A stretch of DNA of 64,000 bases from Actinoplanes sp. N902-109 (GTDB lineage Bacteria > Actinomycetota > Actinomycetes > Mycobacteriales > Micromonosporaceae). Below are positions 1-26,300 of this stretch, in pieces. The translations under genes were made by a program, and so were the position numbers. The notes under the pieces are model-generated. The model saw only the letters and a program-made list of their open reading frames with translations, was not told where the DNA came from and did no database searches. The stretch is taken from NCBI RefSeq assembly GCF_000389965.1, contig NC_021191.1, forward strand, positions 2,791,501 through 2,855,500, written 5' to 3'. How positions within the stretch are numbered: position 1 is the first letter of the stretch; each line of letters begins with the position of its first letter.

Positions 1-3000
1 GCACCGGCCACGCCCATCGAGCCGCAACCGGTGCAGGCCCGGGCCTGGGTGCTCTCCGGCCGCACCGCCGAGGGGCTGGCCGGACAGGCCGGCCGGCTGC
101 GCGAATGGCTGGTCGCCCACCCCGAGCTGAACCCTGCCGACGTGGCCTGGTCGCTGGTGACCACGCGCGCCACCTTCGAGCACCGCGCGGTCGTCATCGA
201 CGGCAACCGCGACGAACTCGTCACCATCGCCACCGGACAGTCCTCGCCGTCGGTGGTGTCCGGGGTCGCCCGCGCCGAGACCCGCCCGGTGTTCGTCTTC
301 CCCGGTCAGGGCTCGCAGTGGATCGGCATGGGCCGGGAGCTGGCCGAGGTGAGCCCGGTGTTCGCCGCCCGCTTCGCCGAGTGCCGGCAGGCCCTGGCGC
401 CGTACGTCGATGTTGACTTGACGGCGTCCGAGCACGATCAGGTTGATGTGATTCAACCGTTGCTGTGGGCGGTCATGGTGTCGCTGGCCGCCGTCTGGGA
501 AGCCGCCGGGGTTCACCCGGACGCCGTGGTGGGCCACTCGCAGGGCGAGATCGCCGCGGCCACGGTCGCGGGCATGCTCAGCCTCGACGACGCCGCCAAG
601 GTGGTGGCCCTGCGCTCGCGTACCCTGCGGGTGCTGTCGGGCGCGGGCGGCATGATGTCGGTCCAGCAGAACGTCACGCTGGTCGAGGAGCGCCTGGCCC
701 ACTTCGCCGGCCGGGTGTCGGTCGCGGCGGTCAACGGTCCGGCTGCCGTGGTGGTCTCGGGTGAGCCCACCGCGCTGGAGGAGCTCAAGGCCGAGCTGGA
801 AGCCGACGGCATCCGCGCCCGCATGGTCAACGTGGATTACGCCTCGCACGGCCCGCAGGTCGACCAGCTCGAAGCCGAGATCCTCGCCGCCCTGGAAAGC
901 ATCGAGCCGGTCGAGGGTCGGGTGCCGATGGTCTCGGCCATGTCCGGCGACACCCTGAGCGGCCCGGAGCTGGACGCGCGGTACTGGTTCGCCAGCCTGC
1001 GCAACCCGGTCTACTTCGAGCGGGCCGTGCGGACCCTGGCCGAGCAGGGCCACGACATGTTCATCGAGGTCAGCCCGCACCCCGTGATGATGGGGGCCTT
1101 GACCGACACCGTCGACGCCACGGTGCTGGGCACGCTGCGCCGCGACGACGGTGGCACCACCCGCATGGTGACCTCGCTGGCCGAGGCGTTCGTGCAGGGT
1201 GCACGGGTTGACTGGACGACGGTGTTGACGGCCAGTCGACAGGTTGACCTGCCGACCTATGCGTTCCAGCACCAGCGGTTCTGGCCCGACGGCGTGCTCG
1301 CGCTGCCGACGGCCGGGGCTACGCCCACCACCAACACCTCCGAGGTGGAAGCCCGGTTCTGGGCGGCCGTCGACGGCGGTGACCTGACGCAGCTTGCGGT
1401 CGACGCCACCCGCCCGTTCGCCGAGATCCTGCCCCAACTGGCATCGTGGCGCCGCGAGGAGCAAGACCGCTCGGTCACCGCGGGCTGGCGTTACCGGGTC
1501 ACGTGGAAGCCGGTGACCGAGTCGGGTCCGGCGGTGCTGTCCGGCACGTGGCTGGTCATCCGGTCCGAGGGTGTCGGTGACGATGTGGTTGACGCGTTGA
1601 CCGCTCGTGGGGCTCACGTCGTGGTCGTCGACGGTTGCGTTGATCGCGCCGAGCTTGTGCAGGCGCTGACCGGTGTTGGCCCGGTGGCGGGTGTGTTGTC
1701 GTTGCTGGCGTTGGACGAGTCGCCGTTGGCGGAGTTCCCGGTGGTGGCTCAGGGTGTGGCGGCGACGCTGGCTTTGGTGCAGGCGCTCGGTGACCTCGGT
1801 GTACAGGCCCCGTTGTGGGTGGCTACCCGGGGTGCGGTTGCGGCTGGTGCCGGTGAGGTGCTCACGAATCCGGTGCAGGCGCAGGTCTGGGGTCTTGGCC
1901 GGGCGGCGGCGTTCGAGTACCCGGATCGCTGGGGCGGCCTGATCGACCTGCCCGCCAAGCTCGACACCCGCTCCAGCGCCCACCTCGCAACGGTGCTCAA
2001 CGGCTGCGGCGAGGAGGAGGTCGCCGTCCGGTCAGCGGCGATTCTGGCCCGGCGGATGGCACACGCCCCGCAGCCGCGCAGCCAGGAATGGCGGCCCAAC
2101 GGCACGGTGCTGATCACCGGCGGCGCCGGCGCGATCGGCGGGCACGTGGCTCGGCGCCTGGCGGCGGAGGGCACGTCCCGGCTGGTGCTGACCGGCCGCT
2201 CCGGACCGGGGACGACCGGCGTTGCGACGCTGGCCACCGATCTCGCGACGGCCGGGGCCCGGGTCGACGTCATGGCCTGCGACATCGGATCCCGCACAGA
2301 GGTGACCGGCCTGCTGGACTGGGCGCCCGACGTCACCGCCGTGATGCACACCGCCGGCGTCATCGATGACGGAGTCGTGGAGCACCTGTCACCCGCACGG
2401 CTTGCCAAGGTGATGGAAGGCAAGGTCGCCGGTGCGGCACTACTTGACGAGTTGACTGCCCACCTCGACCTGGAAGCGTTCGTGTTGTTCTCGTCCGGCG
2501 CGGCAACGCTGGGTTCGGCGGGGCAGGGCAACTACGCTGCCGCGAACGCTTATCTCGATGCGCTTGCCGAGAACCGCAAGGCTCGTGGGCTGGCCGGATT
2601 GTCGGTGGCCTGGGGTCAGTGGAGCGGTGGTGGGCTCGCCGAGTCGAACGACGCGATTGTTCAGCGTGCGCAGCGGACGCCGATGCCGCCGATGGATCCT
2701 GACCTTGCGGTGCGGGCGCTGTTCGAGGCGTTGCACGGCAACGACACGGCGCTCACCGTCATGGACATCGACTGGGAACGGCTCGCCGGTATGACCTCGA
2801 GTGCGGGTGGTGGGTTGCAGAACCGGCCACTCGTGCAGGACCTCCCCGAGATCCGGGCGTTGGCCGCGGCGCCGGCCCCGGCCCGGACTGCCGCCACGGA
2901 GGAGGGCGGTCTCGCGGGCCGGTTGAGCGGGCTGTCGCAGAGCGAGCAGGAACATCTGCTCACCGGCATCGTCCGCGCCGAGGCTGCCGTCGTCCTGGGC

Positions 3001-3180
3001 CATGCAACGCCGGACGCCATCCCGGCCGAGCAGACGTTCAAGGACCTCGGCATCGACTCGCTCACCGCGGTCGAGCTGCGCAACGGTCTCAACGCCGCAA
3101 CCGGGCTGCGGCTGCCGGCCACCCTGGTGTTCGACTACCCGACACCGGCCGCGATCGCCGCCCACCTGCGGACCGCATTG
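1..3180 (+). other. PKS module (partial): (KS cut off)-AT[methylmalonyl]-KR[B]-ACP
   Basis: The AT spans roughly 285-1270, KR roughly 2095-2640 with catalytic Tyr at 2533, ACP roughly 2955-3180 with the phosphopantetheine Ser of LGIDSL at 3058. A dimerization element (EARFWAAVDGGDL region, about 1345-1460) sits between AT and KR, as is usual for modules lacking DH. The KR half is almost a copy of that in module 2 of the next gene. Confidence 0.9.
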
Positions 3181-3411
3181 GCCCCCGAGGGTTCGGCCAC
3201 CGTGCCGGTCCTCGACGAACTGGGCCGTTTGGAAGCCGCCATCCGTACGGGATCCGCGGGGGAATCGGTGCGTGAAGAGCTCACCGAACGGCTGCGCCGG
3301 CTGCTCGACGCCGTCACGGCGTCGGCTGAGAAGAGCCGCACCGAGCGCGAGGCGGACCTCGGGGCCGCTACCGACGACGAGCTGTTCGCGCTGGTGGACG
3401 AGCTCGAATGA
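1..3411 (+). CDS. Modular type I PKS, C-terminal part (AT-KR-ACP + docking tail); 5' end outside window
   Basis: The frame is open from the first base, so the gene starts upstream; 1136 residues are visible, beginning in the KS-AT linker. Domain order by residue: AT about 95-415, dimerization element about 440-490, KR about 700-880, ACP about 985-1060, then a charged docking tail ending in ATDDELFALVDELE. The AT carries GHSQGE (Ser codon at 538) and YASH (838-849), the classical methylmalonyl-CoA signature. The KR has a TGGAGAIGG nucleotide-binding loop, FSS and NY catalytic residues and VIDDG, an LDD-like B-type signature. There is no DH or ER, so the module should leave a beta-hydroxyl. The stop codon lies in an ATGA overlap with an in-frame upstream ATG of the next PKS gene, although the likely start of that gene is 57 bases further on. 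Certain as PKS; extender choice is motif-based inference. Confidence 0.97.
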   Translation, partial: APATPIEPQPVQARAWVLSGRTAEGLAGQAGRLREWLVAHPELNPADVAWSLVTTRATFEHRAVVIDGNRDELVTIATGQSSPSVVSGVARAETRPVFVFPGQGSQWIGMGRELAEVSPVFAARFAECRQALAPYVDVDLTASEHDQVDVIQPLLWAVMVSLAAVWEAAGVHPDAVVGHSQGEIAAATVAGMLSLDDAAKVVALRSRTLRVLSGAGGMMSVQQNVTLVEERLAHFAGRVSVAAVNGPAAVVVSGEPTALEELKAELEADGIRARMVNVDYASHGPQVDQLEAEILAALESIEPVEGRVPMVSAMSGDTLSGPELDARYWFASLRNPVYFERAVRTLAEQGHDMFIEVSPHPVMMGALTDTVDATVLGTLRRDDGGTTRMVTSLAEAFVQGARVDWTTVLTASRQVDLPTYAFQHQRFWPDGVLALPTAGATPTTNTSEVEARFWAAVDGGDLTQLAVDATRPFAEILPQLASWRREEQDRSVTAGWRYRVTWKPVTESGPAVLSGTWLVIRSEGVGDDVVDALTARGAHVVVVDGCVDRAELVQALTGVGPVAGVLSLLALDESPLAEFPVVAQGVAATLALVQALGDLGVQAPLWVATRGAVAAGAGEVLTNPVQAQVWGLGRAAAFEYPDRWGGLIDLPAKLDTRSSAHLATVLNGCGEEEVAVRSAAILARRMAHAPQPRSQEWRPNGTVLITGGAGAIGGHVARRLAAEGTSRLVLTGRSGPGTTGVATLATDLATAGARVDVMACDIGSRTEVTGLLDWAPDVTAVMHTAGVIDDGVVEHLSPARLAKVMEGKVAGAALLDELTAHLDLEAFVLFSSGAATLGSAGQGNYAAANAYLDALAENRKARGLAGLSVAWGQWSGGGLAESNDAIVQRAQRTPMPPMDPDLAVRALFEALHGNDTALTVMDIDWERLAGMTSSAGGGLQNRPLVQDLPEIRALAAAPAPARTAATEEGGLAGRLSGLSQSEQEHLLTGIVRAEAAVVLGHATPDAIPAEQTFKDLGIDSLTAVELRNGLNAATGLRLPATLVFDYPTPAAIAAHLRTALAPEGSATVPVLDELGRLEAAIRTGSAGESVREELTERLRRLLDAVTASAEKSRTEREADLGAATDDELFALVDELE
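1775..2141 (+). repeat. Long near-identical DNA block, copy 1 (KR linker to KR loop)
   Basis: By eye this stretch matches 11242-11608 base for base over about 367 bases, inside two different PKS genes. It covers the KR structural subdomain and the start of the KR nucleotide-binding loop. Confidence 0.85.
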
Positions 3412-3452
3412 GCTCGCACGACCCGCAGCCCGATCACGCCGGACATACTTTC

Positions 3453-3464
3453 AGGGAGCCTGCC

Positions 3465-3467
<3 letters not shown>
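3453..3467 (+). promoter_or_regulatory. Ribosome binding site deciding the start of the trimodular PKS
   Basis: AGGGAG at 3453-3458 stands 6 bases before ATG 3465. No comparable site precedes the in-frame ATG at 3408, which lies inside the coding end of the previous gene. The docking-domain N-terminus agrees with 3465. Confidence 0.8.
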
Positions 3468-17367
<13,900 letters not shown>

Positions 17368-17369
<2 letters not shown>

Positions 17370-17380
17370 GGGTCACTGTG
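17368..17380 (+). promoter_or_regulatory. Ribosome binding site and GTG start of the tetramodular PKS
   Basis: AGGGG at 17368-17372 overlaps the stop codon of the previous gene and lies 5 bases before GTG 17378. The 8-base gap between the two genes means they are almost certainly co-translated from one message. Confidence 0.75.
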
Positions 17381-20300
17381 GAAAACCAAGAGAAGCTTCT
17401 CGATTACCTGAAGAAGGCTGCAGCCGAGCTCCAGGAAACGCGCAAGCGCCTGCGGAAGCTGGAGGCCGGCACCGACGAGCCGCTGGCCATCGTGGGGATG
17501 AGCTGCCGGTTCCCGGGCGGTGCGGCGACGCCGGAGCAGTTCTGGGAGCTGCTCGCCGGCGGTGGCGACGGCATCGGTGGTTTTCCCACCGACCGTGGCT
17601 GGGACCTGGACTCGCTCTATGACCCGGACGGCGGCGACGGTACGTCGTACGTGCGCGAAGGTGGTTTCCTGGCCGAGGCGGCGGAGTTCGATCCCGGGTT
17701 CTTCGGGATCAGCCCGCGTGAGGCGCTCGCGATGGACCCGCAGCAGCGCCTGCTGCTGGAGGTCTCGTGGGAGGCGCTGGAGCGCTCCGGCATCGACCCG
17801 GCCACGCTGCGCGGCAGCAGCACCGGTGTCTTCGCCGGCGGCTTCAACTCGCTGTACCAGCTCGGCGTGATGCTGGCGACCCAGACCCCGGGCAGCAATG
17901 TTGCCGGTGTTGAAGGGCATCTGTTGACGGGCAATGCGACCAGTGTGCTGTCCGGTCGTGTCTCCTACGCCCTGGGCCTCGAGGGGCCGGCCGTCACGGT
18001 GGACACCGCGTGTTCCTCCTCGCTGGTGGCGCTGCACCTCGCCGTGCAGGCGCTGCGGTCGGGGGAGTGCTCGCTCGCGCTGGCCGGTGGCGTCACCGTC
18101 CTGGCCACCCCGAGTACGTTCGTCGACTTCTCCCGTCAGCAGGGCCTGTCCAACGACGGCCGGTGCCGGGCGTTCTCGGCCGAGGCCAGCGGCACCGGCT
18201 GGGCCGAGGGCGTCGGCGTGCTGGTCGTCGAGCGCCTCGCGGACGCCCAGCGCAACGGCCACAAGGTGCTCGCCGTCGTGCGCGGCACCGCGGTCAACCA
18301 GGACGGTGCCTCCAACGGCTTGACGGCACCGAACGGCCCCTCGCAGCAGCGGGTCATCCGTGCCGCGCTGGAGAACGCCAAACTCGCCGCCGCTGACGTC
18401 GACGTGGTCGAGGCACACGGCACGGGCACCACGCTGGGCGACCCGATCGAGGCGCAGGCGCTGCTGGCGACGTACGGACAGGATCGAGACGTCCCGTTGT
18501 GGCTCGGCTCGGTCAAGTCGAACATCGGTCACACCCAGGCGGCGGCGGGTGTCGCCGGCTTGATCAAGATGATTCTGGCGTTGCAGCACGAGGAGCTGCC
18601 GCAGACTTTGTACGCTTCGCAGCCGTCACCGCACGTCGACTGGTCGGCGGGTGCAGTGCAGCTGCTGACGGAGTCGGTGTCGTGGCCGGCGGGTCAGCGG
18701 GTGCGGCGTGCTGGTGTGTCGTCGTTCGGCATGAGCGGCACCAACGCGCACATCATCCTCGAGGAAGCCCCGGTCATCGAGCCGGTTGCGGTCGAGCAGA
18801 CCGTCCCCGTGGTGTCCGGCGCGTGCGCCTGGGTGCTGTCGGGCCGTTCCGCCGACGGCCTGGCGGGTCAGGCCGGCCGGCTGCGCGAATGGCTGGTCGC
18901 CCGCCCCGAACTGGACGCCACCGACGTGGCCTGGTCGCTCGCCGCGACCCGCTCGGTGTTCGACCACCGCGCCGTCGTCATCGGCGGTGACCGTGATGAG
19001 CTGATCAACGTTGCCACCGGTCAGGCGTCTGCCGCGGTGGTGTCCGGCGAGGCCCCGGTCGAGCCGCGCACGGTGTTCGTGTTCCCGGGTCAGGGTTCGC
19101 AGTGGATCGGCATGGGCCGCGACCTGGCGTCGGTCAGCCCGGTGTTCGCCGCCCGCTTCGCCGAGTGCCAGCAGGCCCTGGCGCCGTATGTACGGGTTGA
19201 CCTGAGCGAGTCGACACATGACCAGGTTGACGTGATTCAACCGTTGCTGTGGGCCGTCATGGTGTCGCTGGCCGCCGTCTGGGAAGCCGCCGGTGTTACC
19301 CCGGACGCGGTGGTGGGTCACTCGCAGGGTGAGATCGCGGCGGCCACGGTCGCGGGGATGCTCAGCCTCGACGACGCCGCGAAGGTGGTGGCGCTGCGTT
19401 CGCGTACGTTGCGGGCGTTGTCGGGTGCGGGCGGGATGATGTCGATCGTCGCGCCGTTGGCAGCAGTTGAGCAGCGCGTGGCCCGTTTCAGCGATCGCAT
19501 CTCGGTCGCGGCGGTCAATGGCCCGTCGGCGGTCATCGTCTCCGGTGAGCCCGCCGCGCTCGAAGAGCTCAAGGCGGAGTTGGACGCCGAGGACATCCGC
19601 GCCCGCATGGTCAACGTGGATTACGCCTCGCACGGCCCGCAGGTGGATCAGCTCGAAGCCGAGATCCTCGCCGCCCTGGACGGTATCGAGCCGGTCGAGG
19701 GTCGGGTGCCGATGGTCTCGGCCATGTCCGGCGACACCCTCAGCGGCCCGGAACTCGACGCGGCCTACTGGTTTGCCAGCTTGCGTAACCCGGTTCACTT
19801 CGAGCGGGCTGTGCGCACGCTGGGTGAGCAGGGCCATGACATGTTCATCGAGGTCAGCCCGCACCCGGTGATGATCGGTGCGTTGAGCGACACAGTCGAC
19901 GCCCCGGTGCTGGGCACGCTGCGCCGTGACGACGGCGGCACGACGCGCATGGTGACCTCGCTGGCCGAGGCGTTCGTGCGGGGCGCACGGGTTGACTGGA
20001 CGAGGGTGTTGACGACCGGTCACCAGGTTGACCTGCCGACCTATGCGTTCCAGCACCAGCGGTTCTGGCCCGAGGCCCTGCTGGCTCTCCCGGCAGCCGG
20101 CACCTTCACCAGCATCGGCTCCGCAGCGGAGGCCCGCTTCTGGGCTGCCGTCGACGGCGGCGACCTGACGCAGCTCGCCGAAACCCTCGCGGTCGACGGG
20201 AACCGCCCGTTCTACGAGATCCTCCCCGCGCTCGCGTCGTGGCGGCGCGAGGAGCAGGACCGCTCGGTCACCGCGGGCTGGCGCTACCGGGTCACCTGGA

Positions 20301-23300
20301 AGCCGGTCACCGAGTCCGGCCCCGGCGTGCTCAGCGGCACCTACCTGGTCGTGACGCCGGCCGGGCACGACAGCCAGGACGTGCTGGCCGCGCTCACCGC
20401 CCGCGGCGCCGACGTCGTGACCGTCGAACTCCCGGCGGACGCGGTGGAACGCGCCGACATCGCCGCGGTTCTGAGCGCCACCGTCGCGGGCGACGATGGC
20501 GACGAGACAAGCCCCGCCACCTTCGCGGGCGTGATCTCCCTGCTCGCCTTTGACGAGTCCGCCCTGCCCGAGCTGCCGGTGGTCACCCGCGGCCTGGCAG
20601 CGACGCTGGGCCTCGTCCAGGCGCTCGGGGATCTTGCTGTTGCGGCCCCGCTCTGGCTGGCCACCCGGGGCGCGGTTGCCGCCGACGACATGCTGTCGAG
20701 CCCGCTGCAGGCGCAGGTCTGGGGTCTGGGCCGGGTTGTCTCCTACGAGCAGCCGGACCGCTGGGGCGGCCTGATCGACCTGCCCGCGGTGCTGGACGAC
20801 CGGGCCGCCGCCCGGCTGGCCGCGGTGCTGGCCGGGTGCGACGAGGACGAGGTCGCCATCCGCCCGGCCGCGATCCTGGCCCGGCGCATGGTGCACGCCC
20901 CGCAGCCGCGCGGGCAGGAGTGGCGTCCGCGGGGCAGCGTGCTGATCACCGGTGGGGCCGGCGCGATCGGCGGGCATGTCGCCCGGCGGCTGGCCGCCGA
21001 CAACGCCGGGCGGCTGGTGCTCACCGGCCGGACCGGTCCCGGCACGAGCGGTGCCGCCGGGCTGGCCGCCGATCTCGCCACCGCCGGTGCCCGGGTCGAT
21101 GTGCTTTCCTGCGACGTCGGCGACCGGGCCGAGCTGGCCGGGCTGCTGGACTGGGCCGGGGACGTGTCGGCCGTGCTGCACACCGCCGGGGTCATCGACG
21201 ACGGCGTGGTCGACCACCTGTCGCCGGCCCGGCTGGCGACGGTGATGGCGGGCAAGGTCGCCGGTGCGGCTCTGCTCGACGAGTTGACCGCCGACCTTGA
21301 TCTCGAAGCTTTCGTGTTGTTCTCCTCCGGCGCCGCAACGCTGGGCTCGGCCGGGCAGGGCAACTACGCCGCCGCGAACGCCTATCTCGACGCGCTCGCC
21401 GAGAACCGCCGGGCCCGCGGGCTGTCCGCGCTCTCGGTGGCGTGGGGCCAGTGGAGCGGTGGCGGGCTGGCCGAGTCGAAGGACGTCATCGTCCAGCGCG
21501 CGCAGCGTACGCCGATGCCGCCGATGAACCCCGACCTCGCCGTGCGAGCGCTTTTCGAGGCTCTGCAGGGCGATGACAGCGCCCTGACGGTGATGGACGT
21601 GGACTGGGAGCGGCTCGCGGGCATGGCCCCGGGCTCCGGTGGTCTGCGCAACCGGCCGCTGGTGCGGGACCTGCCCGAGATCCGGGCGCTGGCCGCCGCG
21701 CCCGCCCCGGTGCGGCCGACCGAGCAGGGCGGCCTGGCCGGCCGGCTCAGCGGGTTGTCGCGCAGCGAGCAGGAGCACCTGCTCACCGACATCGTGCGCG
21801 CCGAGGCCGCCCTCGTGCTCGGCCACGCCTCGGCCGACGCGGTGTCGGCGACCACCGCGTTCAAGGACATGGGCATCGACTCGCTGACCGCGGTCGAGCT
21901 GCGCAACGGCATCAACGCGGCGACCGGGCTGCGGCTGCCCGCCACGCTGGTGTTCGACCACCCGAACGCCCTGGCCGTCGCGGCTCTGCTGCGCACCGAA
22001 CTGGTCGGTGCCGCGGCTGCCGCGCCCACCGCGCAGCTCCCGGCCGTCCTCGCCCCGACCGATGAGCCGCTGGCCATCGTCGGCATGGCCTGCCGGTTCC
22101 CCGGCGGTGTCACCAGCCCGGGCGAGTTCTGGCAGCTGCTCACCGACGGCACCGACGCGATCGGCCCGTTCCCGGGCGACCGCGGCTGGGACGTGGACGG
22201 GCTCTACGACCCGGAGTCCGAGCGGGTCGGCACCTCGTACGTCGGCGCGGGTGGCTTCCTGCGTGACGCCAGCGGGTTCGACGCCGGCTTCTTCGGCATC
22301 AGCCCGCGCGAGGCGCTCACCATGGACCCGCAGCAGCGCCTGCTGCTGGAGGTGTGCTGGGAGGCCCTCGAACGCGCCGGGATCGACCCGGCGAGCCTGC
22401 GCGGCACCCTCACCGGCACGTTCGTCGGCGGCTACGACTCCGGCTACATGGACGTCAGCCTGGAGCGCAGCGGCGAGAACGACGAGGTTGCCGGGCACCT
22501 GATGACCGGCAACGCCACCAGCATCCTGTCCGGGCGGGTGTCCTACACCCTCGGGCTGGAGGGCCCGGCCGTCACCGTCGACACCGGTTGCTCCTCCGCG
22601 CTGGTCGCCCTGCACCTGGCGGCGCAGGCGCTGCACCGCGGCGAGTGCTCGCTGGCCCTGGCCGGTGGGGTCACCGTGATGGCCAGCTCGGGCGGCTTCG
22701 TCGCGTTCTCCCAGCAGCGTGGCCTGGCCAACGACGGGCGCTCCAAGGCGTTCTCGGCCGACGCGGACGGCATGGGCATGGCCGAGGGCGTCGGCATGAT
22801 CGCCGTCGAGCGGCTCTCCGACGCCCAGCGCAACGGCCACCCGGTGCTCGCGGTCATCCGCGGCTCGGCCATCAACCAGGACGGCGCGTCCAACGGGTTG
22901 ACCGCCCCGAACGGCCCGTCGCAGCAGCGGGTCATCCGCGCCGCCCTGGCCGGCGCCCAGCTCGGCACCGCCGACATCGACGCCGTCGAGGCGCACGGCA
23001 CCGGCACCAAGCTCGGTGACCCGATCGAGGCGCAGGCGCTGCTGGCCACGTACGGCCAGGACCGCCCGGAGGGCCGGCCGTTGTGGCTCGGCTCGGTCAA
23101 GTCGAACATCGGCCACACCGGTGCCGCCGCCGGTGCCGCCGGCCTGATGAAGATGGTGCTGGCACTTCAGAACCAGCAGCTTCCCCGTACGTTGCACGCC
23201 TCGAACCCGACGCCACATGTTGACTGGACGGCCGGCGAGGTCGAGCTGTTGCAGGAACCGCGGGCCTGGCCGGTGTCCGAACGGGTGCGCCGCGCCGGTG

Positions 23301-26300
23301 TCTCGGCGTTCGGCATCAGCGGCACCAACGCGCACGTGATCCTGGAGGAGGCGCCGGTCGTCGCGGCCGCGCCGGAGCAGGCGACCGACCCCGTCGTGGC
23401 CGGTGCCTGCCCGTGGGTGATCTCCGCCCGCTCCGCCGAGGGCCTCACCGCACAGCTGGACCGGCTGCGCGAAGCGGCATACGCGCAGGACGACACCGAC
23501 GTGGCGTGGTCGCTCGCCACCACCCGCTCGGTCTTCGAGCACCGCGCGGTCGCGGTCGACGGCGACCTGTCCGAGCTGATCACCGGCGTGGCCCGGCCGC
23601 AGAGCCGGACCGTGTTCGTGTTCCCCGGTCAGGGCTCGCAGTGGATCGGCATGGGCCGGGAGCTGGCGTCGGTCAGCCCGGTGTTCGCCGCCCGCTTCGC
23701 CGAGTGCCGGCAGGCTCTGGCGCCGTACGTCGATGTCGACTTGACGGCATCCGAGCACGATCAGGTTGACGTGATTCAACCGTTGCTGTGGGCCGTCATG
23801 GTGTCGCTGGCCGCCGTGTGGGAGGCCGCCGGGGTTCATCCGGACGCGGTGGTGGGTCACTCGCAGGGTGAGATCGCGGCGGCCACGGTCGCGGGCATGC
23901 TCAGCCTCGACGACGCCGCCAAGGTGGTGGCCCTGCGCTCGCAGACGCTGCGCTCGCTGTCCGGCGCCGGCGGCATGATGTCCGTCGTCGCCTCCGTCGC
24001 GGAGGTGGAGGAGCGCATAGCGCGCTTCCGGAGCGAGACACCCGAGCGCATCACCGTCGCCGCGGTCAACGGCCCCAAGGCCGTCGTCGTCTCCGGCGAC
24101 CCGGCCGCCCTGGAAGAGCTCAAGGCCGAGCTCGACGCCGCCGGTGTCCGCGCCCGCATGGTCAACGTCGACTACGCCTCGCACGGCCCGCAGGTCGACC
24201 GGCTGCAGCGGGAGATCCTCGCCGTGCTCGACGGCATCGTGCCGCAGCAGGGCCGGGTCCCGATGGTGTCGGCCATGTCCGGCGAGACCGTCTCCGGGCC
24301 CGAGCTGGACGAGAACTACTGGTACGCCAGCCTGCGCAACCCGGTGCAGTTCGAGCCCGCGGTGCGCATCCTGGCCGCGAGCCACGACATGTTCATCGAG
24401 GTCACCCCGCACCCGGTGATGCTCGGCGCGCTCACCGACACGCTCACCGAGGTGGCCGCCGAGGCGGGGCTGGGCGCGACGCCCGGGGCGGTGTGTGCCA
24501 CGCTGCGCCGGGACGACGGCGGGGTCACCCGGCTGGTCACCTCGCTGGCCGAGGCGTTCGTGCAGGGCGCCCGGGTTGACTGGACCACGGTGTTGACCCC
24601 CGGTCGACGGGTTGACCTGCCGACGTACGCCTTCCAGCGGGAGAGCTACTGGCCCAAGGGCAACCCGGTCACCGCCGGTGGCGACCCGGTGTCGCTGGGC
24701 CTGGGCGCGATCAACCACCCGCTGCTCAGCGCCGCGGTCGAGCTGGCCGGTGGCGCCGGGCTGGTGTGCACCGGCCGGCTGGCCCTGCGCACCCAGCCCT
24801 GGCTGGGCGATCACGCGGTCGGCGGGGTGGTGCTGCTGCCCAGCACCGGCTTCGTCGAGCTTGCCGTGCAGGCCGGTGACCAGGTCGGCTGCGGCGTGCT
24901 GCAGGAGCTGACGCTGCAGGCGCCGCTGGTGCTGCCGGCCGACGGCGGCGTTCAGGTGCAGGTCGTGCTGGGCGCGGCCGACGACGCGGGCTGCCGCGAG
25001 GTCGAGGTCTTCTCCCGCGCCGACGACGCACCCGGCTGGGTGCGCAACGCCTCCGGTGTGGTCGCACCGGCCAGCACCGCCGCCCCGGTCGAGGACGACC
25101 TGCGGGAATGGCCGCCGCGCAACGCCGAACCGGTGGATGTCTCCGACCTCTACACCGTGCACCTGGCCGAGGTCTACGGCCCGGCGTTCCACGGCATGCG
25201 CGCGGCGTGGAAGCGCGGCGGGGACATCTTCGCCGAGGTCACGCTGCCCGCCGATCCGGCCCGCGACGCCGCCGCGTTCGGGCTGCACCCGGCGCTGCTC
25301 GACGCCGCCCTGCACGGTTCGGTGCTGCTCGGCACGGACGACGGTGCCGAGGCGCCGGGCCTGAGCATGCCGTTCGCGTGGAACGACGTGGAGCTGTACG
25401 CCACCGGTGCCGCGACACTGCGGGTCCGGCTGCGCCGCGACGCGCGGGGCGGCCTGGTCGTCACGGCCGCGGACACGAGCGGTGCCGTGGTGGTCTCGGT
25501 CGGCTCGCTCAAGCACCGCCCGGTCACCCTCGACCAGATCCGCGCGGCCGACAACGCGCTGGCCGACTCGCTGTTCGTGCAGGAGTGGACGCCGGTCCCG
25601 GCCGGTGCCACCCGGGCCGGCGACTGGGCCCTGCTCGGCGCCGACCGCTTCGGGCTGGCCGACGGGCTCGCTGCCGCGGGCGTTGCGGTCCGCGCTTTCG
25701 CCGACCTGGCCGAGCTCGCCGCGGCCGTCGAGGCCGGCGACATCGACCCGCGTACGGTCCTGGTCTCACCCACGGCAGCCGGCGGCGACACCGACGTACC
25801 CGCCACGGTCCGGGACACCACCGCCGAAGCCCTGACCCTGGTGCAGCAGTGGCTGCTGGAGTCGCGCCTCGACGCGGCCCAGCTCACCGTGGTCACCTCC
25901 GGTGCGATCGCCGCGACCTCGCAGGAGGCGGTGTCGGATCTCGCCGCTGCCGCCGCCTGGGGCCTGCTGCGCGCCGCGCAGACCGAGAACCCCGACCGGC
26001 TGCTGCTGGTCGACCTGCCGGTCACCGCACCGGGTACGCACGCCGGGCTGCTGCCCACCGTGCTGGACGGCAGCGAGCCCGAGCTCGTCATCCGCGACAC
26101 CGGCGCGTACGGCCGCCGGCTCGTGCGCGTGCCCGGCACGCTCACCCCGGTCGAATGGCCCGAGCAGGGCGAACCCGGCACCCGTACGGTGCTGGTGACC
26201 GGTGGCACCGGAACGCTGGGCGCCCTGACCGCCAAGCACTTCGTGGCCACCGGCCGGGCCGGCGCCGCGGTGCTGATCGGCCGGGCCGGTCCCGCCGCCC

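Noticed and set aside
3408..3464. Upstream ATG start for the trimodular PKS, overlapping the previous stop codon
   Set aside because: No ribosome site, and the 19 extra residues precede a perfect docking-domain N-terminus at 3465 that has its own AGGGAG.
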